DNA of 7,407 nucleotides from Bacillota bacterium. GTDB taxonomy: Bacteria > Bacillota_I > Bacilli_A > Acholeplasmatales > Acholeplasmataceae. The stretch is from contig JAEYXZ010000073.1 in the NCBI GenBank assembly GCA_023431045.1, positions 1 through 7,407 of the forward strand, written 5' to 3'. The position numbers and the translations under genes were made by a program. Each line of letters begins with the position of its first letter. The stretch's first letter is position 1. The notes beneath the pieces are model-generated. The model was not told the origin of the DNA. It did not search any database and saw only the letters and a list, made by a program, of their open reading frames with translations. This document shows positions 1 through 6,807 of the stretch, piece by piece.

Positions 1-1259
1 AAAAGATTAGCTTTACTTCTATTTTCCCAGCAACACTCTTTATGGCTGACAGGGAAAAGATGAAAGAAAGTATTAGAAGAATTAAGAATGAACTTGCGGA
101 ACAAGTTCATTACTTCCAAAGTAATAATTTACTCCTTGAAGCTCAAAGAATTGAAATGAGAACAAAATATGACATTGAAATGCTTGAGGAAGTTGGATTT
201 ACATCCGGTATTGAAAACTATTCAAGACATATCGCCCTTCGTGATGCTGGTGAGACACCAGCAACATTAATGGATTTCTTTGGTAATGATTATCTTTTAA
301 TTATTGATGAATCACACGTTACAATTCCACAAGTTAAGGGGATGTATTTTGGAGATCGATCGAGAAAAGAAAGTCTGGTTAACTATGGATTTAGATTACC
401 TTCTGCTCTTGATAATAGACCATTAAAGTTTGATGAATTTGAACAAAGAACTGATAAAGTGATTTATTTATCTGCAACCCCTGGTCCATACGAACTTGAT
501 AAGTTTATCCCTGTGGTTGAACAGATCATTAGACCAACATATCTATTAGATCCAGAGATTGAAATTAGACCATCCATGGGTCAAATTGATGATTTATTCT
601 TTGAAATAAAGAAACGAATTGAAAATAATGAAAGAACACTTGTAACAACACTAACGATTCGTATGAGTGAAGATTTAACAGCTCACTTCAAAGAATTAGG
701 ACTTAAAGTGGCATATCTCCACTCAGAGGTTAAATCGTTAGAAAGAGTTGCCATCCTTCGTGATTTAAGACTTGGTAAATATGATGTCTTGGTTGGTATT
801 AATCTACTACGTGAAGGTCTCGATTTACCTGAAGTATCTTTGGTTGCTATTCTGGATGCCGACAAACAAGGATTCTTAAGAAGTGAACGATCACTCATTC
901 AAACGATTGGACGTGCAGCTAGAAACCTTAATGGTAAGGTTATCATGTATGCTGATAAGATGTCTGATAGTATGAAGTTAGCGATTGATGAAACCAATCG
1001 TCGTCGTAAGATTCAATCTGATTTTAATATTAAATATGGCGTTGTACCAGTCTCTATTAAAAAAGATATTAGAGATAATATTTCACTTAAAGGTGAAATT
1101 ATTAAAGAAGATGGAACGATAGAGAAACTAACTAAAAAGCAACTTGACAAAGAAATCCAAAGACTCGAAGTAATGATGAAACAAGCAGCTAAGGATCTAG
1201 ACTTTGAAAAAGCAATGGAATTAAGAGACTTAATATTTGAACTAAAGGCAGGAAACTAA
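1..1259 (+). CDS. uvrB: UvrABC system protein B (excinuclease subunit B), 5'-truncated by window edge
   Basis: This is the C-terminal 418 residues of UvrB, the DNA-damage-verifying helicase-like subunit of nucleotide excision repair, which works in the cytoplasm with UvrA and UvrC. The frame is open from position 3, upstream of the first ATG at 42, and the codons before that ATG encode the UvrB motif IFPAT. The ATG is therefore internal and the true start lies outside the window. Visible motifs, numbered from position 3, are the Walker B-like IIDESH near residue 105, YLSATPGPYEL near 155, the motif V region GINLLREGLDLPE near 265, the motif VI region QTIGRAARN near 300, and a C-terminal UVR domain (about 375-418, ending DFEKAMELRDLIFELK) that contacts UvrC. 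The N-terminal Walker A is missing because of the window edge. Two substitutions are unusual: DADKEGFLR is DADKQGFLR, and the SHYV/THYV after FPA is TLFM. The stop is 3 nt from the next gene, so the two are probably co-transcribed. Identity is certain. Confidence 0.97.
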   Translation, partial: KISFTSIFPATLFMADREKMKESIRRIKNELAEQVHYFQSNNLLLEAQRIEMRTKYDIEMLEEVGFTSGIENYSRHIALRDAGETPATLMDFFGNDYLLIIDESHVTIPQVKGMYFGDRSRKESLVNYGFRLPSALDNRPLKFDEFEQRTDKVIYLSATPGPYELDKFIPVVEQIIRPTYLLDPEIEIRPSMGQIDDLFFEIKKRIENNERTLVTTLTIRMSEDLTAHFKELGLKVAYLHSEVKSLERVAILRDLRLGKYDVLVGINLLREGLDLPEVSLVAILDADKQGFLRSERSLIQTIGRAARNLNGKVIMYADKMSDSMKLAIDETNRRRKIQSDFNIKYGVVPVSIKKDIRDNISLKGEIIKEDGTIEKLTKKQLDKEIQRLEVMMKQAAKDLDFEKAMELRDLIFELKAGN

Positions 1260-1262
1260 AAA

Positions 1263-3011
1263 ATGGGTACAACATGGAATTTAAATGATTTATACTTAGG
1301 ATTTGATGAGAAATATCAATCCGATTTACAAAAACTTGACAAATTAGTTAAAGATGAAATCAAGTTTTTGGAAGGTAATAAAAAAAGTGATTTAGAGTAC
1401 ATTGAAGGTTATTTGAAATTTGAAGAGGATATTACCGTCTTAGTTCGAACTTTAAGTTCTTTTGCAAGTCTGACAAGTTCAACCGATGTGACAAATATCG
1501 AAGCTCAAGGATATTTATCGAAAATATCTGCAATCATGCGACAACTCACGGCTCCAAGTGTTAAATTTAGTCGTTATATTGCGGATGTTAATTTAGATGT
1601 ATTAGCGAAGAAGTCAGGAAAGATTAATCTATATTTAACGATTCTAGAAAGAGAACAAGAAGAAGCCAAACATATGTTAACTGAAAAGGAAGAAGTTTTA
1701 TATTCTAAACTTTCAGAACTATCATCACGTTCTTGGGGGCAACTTCAAAGTCTTGCAACAGCAAATCTCATGATTGAAGTTGGTGGTAAAGAATTAACTC
1801 TCTCAGATGTTAGAAACCTAGCATATGATTATGATGCAAAAGTACGTAAAGAAGCTTACGAAAAAGAATTAAAAGCCTATGAAAGTGTGGATGATTTTGT
1901 TGCACTTGCACTAACCAATATCAAACGTGAAGTGAATATCATGATGGAACTTAGAGGTTACAGTTCAGCACTTGAAAAGACACTCATTCAATCCCATCTT
2001 AAAAAGGAAACCTTAGATGCAATGATTGGTGCAATGATGGATTATCGTGTCCACTTCCAAAGATACCTAAAAGCTAAAGCGAAGCATTTAGGTCACAAAA
2101 AGGGATTACCATTTTATGACCTATTTGCCCCAGTTGGAAAACTAGAAAAGACATATAGTTATGAAGAAGCTCAAAACTTGATTGTTGATGCATTCAATTC
2201 ATATTCACCAAAACTGGGTGGATTTGCTAAAAAGGCATTTGATCAAGATTGGATTGATGTTTATCCTAAGAAAGGTAAACGTGGTGGAGCATTTTGTTCC
2301 AATCAACCACAAATCAATCAATCGAGAATCTTAACTAATTTCACAGGAAGCCTAGATAACGTTTCAACACTTGCTCATGAACTAGGTCATGGATATCATG
2401 GTGATGTGATTGCTACTAATAAACCACTACATTGGAGTTATCCAATGCCACTTGCAGAAACTGCAAGTATCTTCTGTGAAACAATCATGAGTAATTATCT
2501 GCAAGAGAAGTTTGAAAGTCCACAAGAAAAATTATCTGTTTTGGAACTAAGACTTCAAAGTGATACACAAGTCATTATCGATATCTTATCAAGATACTTA
2601 TTCGAATCCAAAGTCATGGCATCAGCTTCAAGACCTATTTCAAAACATGAAATGAAGTCTTGGATGCTAGAAGCCCAAAAAGAAGCTTATGGAGATGGAT
2701 TAGATCCAGATGTTTTACATCCATACATGTGGCTTGTTAAGGGACATTATTATAGTGCAGGACTTAACTTCTACAACTTCCCTTATGCATTTGGATTACT
2801 CTTTGGTAAAGGATTATATGCACAATACTTAAAGAATAAAGGCAAGTTTATTGGAAGTTACGATGATTTGTTAAGACTTACAACTAAAGAAGATGCAGAA
2901 GTAGTAGCAAGCACAATGAATATCGATATCACTCAAAAATCCTTCTGGATTGACTCACTTGAGATGATCAAACAAGATATTGATGAAGTTATCCACCTAC
3001 TTGATGCATAA
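1263..3011 (+). CDS. pepF: Oligoendopeptidase F, M3B-family zinc metallopeptidase
   Basis: This 582-residue protein is a cytoplasmic zinc endopeptidase that cuts short peptides, a role in peptide turnover known for the PepF/M3B family. It starts with the typical family opening WNLNDLYLGFD. An N-terminal helical region (about 1-200) is followed by the catalytic domain. The zinc site is HELGH at 372-376, with H372 and H376 as ligands and E373 as catalytic base; the third ligand is probably E399 in PLAETAS. The C-terminal substrate-side motif around GHYYSAGLNFYNFPYAFG (about 497-515) is also characteristic. Length fits the roughly 560-610 residues usual for the family, so the gene looks intact. 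The ATG follows the uvrB stop after 3 nt, with an AGGA inside the uvrB end as the ribosome site. No hairpin terminator is seen between the two genes. The exact peptide specificity cannot be read from sequence. Confidence 0.95.
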   Translation: MGTTWNLNDLYLGFDEKYQSDLQKLDKLVKDEIKFLEGNKKSDLEYIEGYLKFEEDITVLVRTLSSFASLTSSTDVTNIEAQGYLSKISAIMRQLTAPSVKFSRYIADVNLDVLAKKSGKINLYLTILEREQEEAKHMLTEKEEVLYSKLSELSSRSWGQLQSLATANLMIEVGGKELTLSDVRNLAYDYDAKVRKEAYEKELKAYESVDDFVALALTNIKREVNIMMELRGYSSALEKTLIQSHLKKETLDAMIGAMMDYRVHFQRYLKAKAKHLGHKKGLPFYDLFAPVGKLEKTYSYEEAQNLIVDAFNSYSPKLGGFAKKAFDQDWIDVYPKKGKRGGAFCSNQPQINQSRILTNFTGSLDNVSTLAHELGHGYHGDVIATNKPLHWSYPMPLAETASIFCETIMSNYLQEKFESPQEKLSVLELRLQSDTQVIIDILSRYLFESKVMASASRPISKHEMKSWMLEAQKEAYGDGLDPDVLHPYMWLVKGHYYSAGLNFYNFPYAFGLLFGKGLYAQYLKNKGKFIGSYDDLLRLTTKEDAEVVASTMNIDITQKSFWIDSLEMIKQDIDEVIHLLDA

Positions 3012-3012
3012 C

Positions 3013-3029
3013 ATAACATAAAATGTTAT
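3013..3029. promoter_or_regulatory. Perfect 7-3-7 palindrome overlapping the promoter, possible operator
   Basis: ATAACAT (3013-3019), spacer AAA, then ATGTTAT (3023-3029) is a perfect inverted repeat. It lies in the only intergenic gap that separates the housekeeping pair from the polysaccharide genes. Its right arm covers the TG and the first bases of the extended -10, so a bound repressor would block RNA polymerase. The operator role is inference from position. The sequence is AT-rich, so a chance palindrome is possible, and no particular regulator can be named. Confidence 0.4.
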
Positions 3030-3032
3030 AAT
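3024..3032 (+). promoter_or_regulatory. Extended -10 promoter for the polysaccharide operon
   Basis: TGTTATAAT is a perfect TATAAT (3027-3032) preceded by TGn, the extended -10 element that lets the housekeeping sigma factor work without a good -35. No convincing -35 is found at 16-18 bp; the nearest partial match, TTGATG at 3001-3006 inside the end of pepF, is 20 bp away. The predicted transcript would begin near 3039 and leave a leader of about 29 nt before the ATG at 3068. Position supports a transcription unit separate from uvrB-pepF, though read-through from upstream is not excluded because no terminator is visible. Confidence 0.6.
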
Positions 3033-3056
3033 AATTTATACTATAAACCACTCTAT

Positions 3057-3061
3057 GGGGG
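3057..3061 (+). promoter_or_regulatory. G-run ribosome binding site of the Wzz/CpsC-like gene
   Basis: GGGGG lies 6 nt before the ATG at 3068 and can pair with the CCUCC of 16S rRNA with one G-U wobble. It is the only purine-rich site in the 56-nt gap and fixes the start at 3068. The other genes use AGGAG/GGAG-type sites, so this all-G version stands out. Confidence 0.6.
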
Positions 3062-3067
3062 CAATTT

Positions 3068-3793
3068 ATGATTGATGAACAAATTAAAGAACAAGAATCC
3101 GGAATCAGTTTTTCAGATATATTTAGAATACTTAGAATTAATTGGTTGTTGATTACCATCTTCGCATTTCTAGGTCTTATTTTTACTGCAGTATATTCTT
3201 TCGCATTCGTTCCAGAAAGATTCACCTCAAAATCAGAGATTATGATCATTTTCTATACACAAGGTTCAGAGGATTCTGATACCCCTACAATTGACCCATT
3301 ATTAACTCAAAGATTGATGGATACAATGATCTCAATGATGAGATCACCTGCAATACTTGATGCGGTTATTGAATCAAATACAGTTGATATTCCTGAAGAT
3401 GTAACAATGACACAAATAGATGAAGAACGTGGCATAACTGCAACGAATACGAACTTTATTGTAACAATCACGTATACTTCAACAGATGCAGATTTTGCTC
3501 AAGATATGGCAAATGCATTTGCAAATGTTATTCTCGCAAGACTTAATGATCGTTATCATGGTGATTTCGATAAGTTATCAGAAGCTACAGATCCCGAGAA
3601 CGATTCACCCGATAAGATAGTATATACCATCGTTGGTGGACTTGTGGGGTTCATACTTGGTGTAAGTGTCGCATTCGTTTTAGCTTTAATCAATAATGCA
3701 TATATGACAAAGGAACAATTGGAAATGGGAACTGGTATCACGGTCATTGGTGTTATTCCTGAATTTGAGATTAAGGAGAAAAAACAAAAATGA
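3068..3793 (+). CDS. Wzz/CpsC-family polysaccharide co-polymerase, tyrosine kinase adaptor
   Basis: This 241-residue membrane protein has the layout of the chain-length determinant/kinase-activator family (Wzz domain; CpsC, CapA, YveK). It has a short cytoplasmic N-terminus with the family-typical stretch DIFRILRINW, a first membrane helix at about 26-48, and an extracytoplasmic loop at about 49-183. A second, glycine-rich helix follows at about 184-208, then a cytoplasmic tail ending with TGITVIGVIPEFE, which corresponds to the LGLPVLGxIP segment of the family. In Bacillota such proteins bind the CpsD/CapB kinase through this tail and help set polymer length and export. The downstream gene is that kinase, and its ATG overlaps this gene's stop (ATGA at 3790-3793), so the two are translationally coupled. 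This is the first gene after the promoter at 3024. The family is clear from topology and context, but the specific symbol is not assignable. Confidence 0.88.
   Translation: MIDEQIKEQESGISFSDIFRILRINWLLITIFAFLGLIFTAVYSFAFVPERFTSKSEIMIIFYTQGSEDSDTPTIDPLLTQRLMDTMISMMRSPAILDAVIESNTVDIPEDVTMTQIDEERGITATNTNFIVTITYTSTDADFAQDMANAFANVILARLNDRYHGDFDKLSEATDPENDSPDKIVYTIVGGLVGFILGVSVAFVLALINNAYMTKEQLEMGTGITVIGVIPEFEIKEKKQK
3773..3778 (+). promoter_or_regulatory. Shine-Dalgarno site of the tyrosine kinase gene
   Basis: AAGGAG lies inside the 3' end of the adaptor gene, 11 nt before the overlapping ATG at 3790. It supports independent as well as coupled initiation of the kinase. Confidence 0.7.
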
Positions 3794-4551
3794 GAAGACG
3801 TAAAATTTTTCAAAAAGAACGTGTTGCACGATATGACTATCTCGTATCTAAAGAACAACCACTTTCATATGTTGCAGAAGCATTTCAAAAAGCACTAGTC
3901 AATATTGAATATGCAAACATTGATGGAAAGTATAAAGTGCTACAATTCACTTCTAGTTTAGCTGGTGCTGGAAAGACGACATTTATATCTAATATTGCAT
4001 ACCTTTTAGGCAAAAAAGGTAAAAAGGTAATTATTGTTGATTTAGATCTTAGAAAACCAAAGATTAACCGCATCCTGAATGCACCTAATGAAAAAGGTTT
4101 AACTGAATACTTAACAGGAAAAATAGAATATAAGGAACTAATTAAATATTCGAAGGAATTGAATACTAGTTTTATTGTTTCAGGTGAACGAACCACAGCA
4201 GTAGTTAACGTTCTAGAAGCAAATAAATTAAAAGATTTGATTATTAGACTACGTGAGGAATTTGATTATGTTATCTTAGATTCACCACCGGTTATAGCAG
4301 TATCCGACGCATTATACATTGCCAAACTTGCTGATACAGTAATATTTGTGGTAGCTCAAAATGAAGCAAAAAGAGCTGTTATAAATGAAGCAATCAATAC
4401 CTTGAAACAAAATAAGGTTCATATTTTAGGAACTGTCTTTACACAAGTTGATACTAATGATACTGATGTATATTCATATTCATATGGTTATGGTTATGTT
4501 GCATCAAGAAATGATTATTTAGTAAAACCAAAGAATACGGATAAAGAATAG
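3790..4551 (+). CDS. CpsD/CapB-family tyrosine-protein autokinase (BY-kinase)
   Basis: This 253-residue cytoplasmic ATPase/kinase controls capsule or exopolysaccharide assembly by cycling between phosphorylated and unphosphorylated states while bound to the membrane adaptor encoded just upstream. The BY-kinase motifs are in order: Walker A at 55-64 (SSLAGAGKTT, K62), Walker A' at 80-90 (VIIVDLDLRKP, D84 and D86), and Walker B at 161-167 (VILDSPP, D164). A C-terminal cluster of tyrosines (Y228, 230, 232, 234, 236, and Y243) is the expected autophosphorylation tail. Two features diverge. The Walker A has Ala-Gly where many family members have a proline-containing P-loop. The N-terminal oligomerisation motif E-x2-R-x2-R reads E30-x2-Q33-x2-L36, so both arginines are absent. 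The NPxELL segment is also altered (N140 kept, the following proline lost). No CpsB-type phosphatase gene is seen in the window. Family assignment is firm; polymer and targets are unknown. Confidence 0.92.
   Translation: MRRRKIFQKERVARYDYLVSKEQPLSYVAEAFQKALVNIEYANIDGKYKVLQFTSSLAGAGKTTFISNIAYLLGKKGKKVIIVDLDLRKPKINRILNAPNEKGLTEYLTGKIEYKELIKYSKELNTSFIVSGERTTAVVNVLEANKLKDLIIRLREEFDYVILDSPPVIAVSDALYIAKLADTVIFVVAQNEAKRAVINEAINTLKQNKVHILGTVFTQVDTNDTDVYSYSYGYGYVASRNDYLVKPKNTDKE
4471..4497 (+). repeat. Tandem hexanucleotides encoding the kinase tyrosine tail
   Basis: Two TATTCA units plus TAT (4471-4485) are followed by two GGTTAT units (4486-4497). Together they encode YSYSYGYGY, the phosphorylation tail of the kinase. 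Each 6-bp unit adds one tyrosine in frame, so copy-number slippage could change tyrosine number without a frameshift. With only two copies of each unit, slippage is speculative; the repeat itself is directly visible. Confidence 0.6.
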
Positions 4552-4560
4552 TTTTATTTG

Positions 4561-4566
4561 AGAGGT
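4561..4566 (+). promoter_or_regulatory. Shine-Dalgarno site that decides the glycosyltransferase start
   Basis: AGAGGT sits just before the ATG at 4570. An in-frame TTG at 4558 would give four more residues but has only T-rich sequence and the previous stop upstream, with no purine-rich site. The ATG at 4570 is therefore preferred. Confidence 0.65.
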
Positions 4567-4569
4567 CAT

Positions 4570-5442
4570 ATGCAGAATTCATCTATAACTGTTGTTTGTC
4601 CTTTATATAATGGACGAAAATATGTTGAGTATTTAAACACGGAGATAAATAAACAAATTAATATTAACATTATAGATGTCCTTTATATTATAACTAAGAC
4701 TAATGATGGTACAGAAGAATATCTCGAATCTATTGGTGCTAAATATAAGTCTATCGATAAAGATGATTTTTCATATTCACTAACTCGAGAACTTATATTA
4801 AAGGAATGGGTAACAACCGAAAAAGTCATAATGATTTCTCAAGATATCAAATTTGTCAATAACGAGGTTTTTTCTCATTTAGTGAAAGCAATTGATACCG
4901 AAGGTGTTGCTTATGCTTTTTCGAGACAAATTGCTGATAATAACAGTATTGAAAAATACATTCGTAAAAATAACTACCCAATGGAATCATATTGTATATC
5001 TTCAAATGACATACAACGTTTAGGTTTGAAAGCATTTTTTGCGTCTGATGTATGTTGTATCATTAATAGAGACGTTTTTATCAAACTTAATGGATATGAT
5101 CAACAAAATATTCCTATGAATCAAGAAATGTATTACTCAAAAAAACTCCTTGAAAATGGATATAAAATCATGTATTGCGCTGATTCAAAAATTATCCATT
5201 ATCACAATTACACACTTAAGGAATTAGATAAGCGATATTTCTTAGTTGGACAATTTTTCGCACAATACCCTGAGTTCAAAAAATACAAAGCAGAATCCAC
5301 TGGTCTAAAACTTGCTTTTAAAGTTTTCTTTTCGGCTTTATTTGATTTTAATCTACCAGTTGTTTTTCGTGCATTTCCAGATATGTTAACTAGGTATATG
5401 GCAAAACGAAGAGGAGAAAAATCAATTAATGAAAAACAATAA
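4570..5442 (+). CDS. Family 2 glycosyltransferase, rhamnosyltransferase-like
   Basis: This 290-residue protein resembles the GT2 subgroup often annotated as rhamnosyltransferase, which moves a sugar from an NDP-sugar to a growing glycan at the cytoplasmic membrane face. It opens with the GT-A strand ITVVCPLYNG (6-15). NDGT at 45-48 corresponds to the end of the usual DSGSTDGT, and SQDIKF at 90-95 occupies the DxD-like position. Other subgroup marks are YAFSRQ (115-120), NYPMES (135-140), IQRLGLKAFFASDVCCIINRDVF (148-170), and IIHYHNY (208-214). The usual catalytic NED-M segment reads NQEM (184-187). The first Asp of the nucleotide-binding DSxS motif is replaced by a hydrophobic residue. The C-terminus (about 247-275) is hydrophobic and then basic, suggesting membrane association. 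It begins 18 nt after the kinase gene and overlaps the next gene by 14 nt. Its donor may be the deoxysugar made by the next genes, but that is inferred from context only. Confidence 0.87.
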   Translation: MQNSSITVVCPLYNGRKYVEYLNTEINKQININIIDVLYIITKTNDGTEEYLESIGAKYKSIDKDDFSYSLTRELILKEWVTTEKVIMISQDIKFVNNEVFSHLVKAIDTEGVAYAFSRQIADNNSIEKYIRKNNYPMESYCISSNDIQRLGLKAFFASDVCCIINRDVFIKLNGYDQQNIPMNQEMYYSKKLLENGYKIMYCADSKIIHYHNYTLKELDKRYFLVGQFFAQYPEFKKYKAESTGLKLAFKVFFSALFDFNLPVVFRAFPDMLTRYMAKRRGEKSINEKQ

Positions 5443-6805
5443 TAATCAGATTATTTATGACATTCTCCAATCTTCGAAGAGTTATGGATCTATTGATGAA
5501 ATTCTAAAGTGGATTAAACATAAAAATGAATCATTAAAAGTGAATATAGAAAGACATTCAATTAATAATCAAAAACAATGGTTTATTGATGATAACGGTG
5601 TTATCAGAAACCAAAACAATTCATTTTTCTCTATTCTAGGAATTCATTATCATAATGAAGGTAAAACAATTGAACATCCCATCATCATTCAAGATGAAAT
5701 TGGTTATCTAGGAATTATTTGTAAGCATATTGACGGTATACTTCATTTTTTAATGCAAGCGAAGATTGAACCAGGAAATCTAAATAAAATTCAAATTTCA
5801 CCAACAATTCAAGCGACTAAGAGTAATTTTACACAGAAACATGGTGGGAAAAGACCTCTGTATTATGAATATTTCGCAAATGCCAAAGAACACCAAATTA
5901 TTGTGGATCAACTTCAATCTGAACAATCATCGAGATTTTTAGGTAAAAGAAACCGCAATATTATTATTTATGTAGAGAAAGAAGTCGAAGTCTATGAGAA
6001 CCACATGTGGATGACTATGTATCAGATAAAGCAACTTATGAAACACGATAATTTGGTTAACATGGATACTCGAACGGTACTATCCTGTATTCCTTATTAT
6101 AGTTACGATGAAAATTATTTAAACGTTAAAGATATGTTTAGTGATCAATCAATGTACCAATCTATGTTCCAAGGTAATGATGTAAATTTGATTCCTCAAA
6201 TCTATCATTCAATTAATAATTATAAAATGTTTAATAAACAAAATTATGAGTTAGTTCCTATTACATCACTTAGAAACTGGACAATAACAGACTATGAGAT
6301 CAGAAGTAATGAGGAATTTGATTTCAAGATAATATTTTGTGATATATCAATTGAAAAACGTGAAGTCGTACATTGGTTTCAACCTTTATTAGCTGCTAAT
6401 GGTAAAGCATTATTTGGATTATACACTTCAGTCATCGATGGAATAAGAAAATTCTTGGTGCACATTAAACCTGAAATTGGTAGTTTTGACTCAATCGAGA
6501 TAGGACCGACGGTTCAACTTGAATCATCTGCAATTAATTCGAGCAATAATAGTATTGATCAAACATTCATCATTCAATGGAATGCACAAAAAAACGTTTT
6601 ACATGATGTTCTATTATCAGAAGAAGGTGGAAGATTCTATCATGAAGAAAATTTCAATGTCATTTTAGATATCGATGCTAATTCATTAGAAATTGATGAT
6701 GATAAATATTTTTGGGTATCCTATCAAACACTTAATCAGTTAATTCAAGTTAATAATTGTGTCAATATACAATTAAGAAACTTATTATCGTTATTGGAGA
6801 TATAA
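5429..6805 (+). CDS. NDP-hexose 2,3-dehydratase (TylX3/EvaA-type)
   Basis: This 458-residue protein matches the sugar 2,3-dehydratases (EvaA, TylX3, OleV, SpnO), which remove water across C2-C3 of dTDP-4-keto-6-deoxyglucose, the first committed step to 2-deoxysugars. Family hallmarks are FLMQAKIEPGN (107-117), ISPTIQATKSNF (123-134), QSEQSSRFLGKRNRN (163-177) and NLVNMDTRTVLSCIP (208-222). The protein is a tandem duplication. The second half repeats these as HIKPEIGSFDSIEIGPTVQ (345-363), SEEGGRFYHEENFN (397-410) and VNIQLRNLLS (445-454), in line with the two Nudix-like domains known for EvaA. In the second copy the RNRN element is lost (EENFN). Length is normal for the family. The start ATG at 5429 overlaps the glycosyltransferase end by 14 nt, with GAGGAG 12 nt upstream. 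The next gene resembles the 3-ketoreductase that acts on this enzyme's product. The family is secure; the exact sugar is inferred. Confidence 0.93.
   Translation: MKNNNNQIIYDILQSSKSYGSIDEILKWIKHKNESLKVNIERHSINNQKQWFIDDNGVIRNQNNSFFSILGIHYHNEGKTIEHPIIIQDEIGYLGIICKHIDGILHFLMQAKIEPGNLNKIQISPTIQATKSNFTQKHGGKRPLYYEYFANAKEHQIIVDQLQSEQSSRFLGKRNRNIIIYVEKEVEVYENHMWMTMYQIKQLMKHDNLVNMDTRTVLSCIPYYSYDENYLNVKDMFSDQSMYQSMFQGNDVNLIPQIYHSINNYKMFNKQNYELVPITSLRNWTITDYEIRSNEEFDFKIIFCDISIEKREVVHWFQPLLAANGKALFGLYTSVIDGIRKFLVHIKPEIGSFDSIEIGPTVQLESSAINSSNNSIDQTFIIQWNAQKNVLHDVLLSEEGGRFYHEENFNVILDIDANSLEIDDDKYFWVSYQTLNQLIQVNNCVNIQLRNLLSLLEI
6796..6799 (+). promoter_or_regulatory. Shine-Dalgarno site of the Gfo/Idh/MocA gene
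   Basis: GGAG lies within the end of the dehydratase gene, 8 nt before the ATG at 6808, and supports that start. Confidence 0.6.
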
Positions 6806-6807
6806 AT

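Noticed and set aside
683..898. Minus-strand open frame of 71 codons opposite uvrB
   Set aside because: It lies fully inside the well-supported helicase domain of uvrB, has a low-complexity Ser/Arg/Lys-rich translation and matches no known family.
3013..3036. Palindrome as a transcription terminator for uvrB-pepF
   Set aside because: The stem is 7 bp with only one G-C pair and is followed by AATAATTT rather than a T-run, so it would be too weak for an intrinsic terminator.
3055..3075. Six-codon upstream reading frame (MGAIYD) overlapping the start of the adaptor gene
   Set aside because: It has no ribosome site of its own, and its second and third codons overlap the G-run that serves the start at 3068, so it is probably chance.
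2989..3249. Minus-strand open frame of 86 codons across the pepF end and the adaptor start
   Set aside because: It covers the promoter gap and two real gene ends, shows no recognisable domain, and is explained by chance openness in AT-rich DNA.
3556..4196. Two minus-strand open frames (3556-3858 and 3885-4196) opposite the adaptor and kinase
   Set aside because: They mirror conserved coding sequence on the plus strand, including the Walker motifs, and have no family features.
4558..4569. TTG start for the glycosyltransferase
   Set aside because: There is no purine-rich site upstream, whereas AGAGGT directly precedes the in-frame ATG at 4570.
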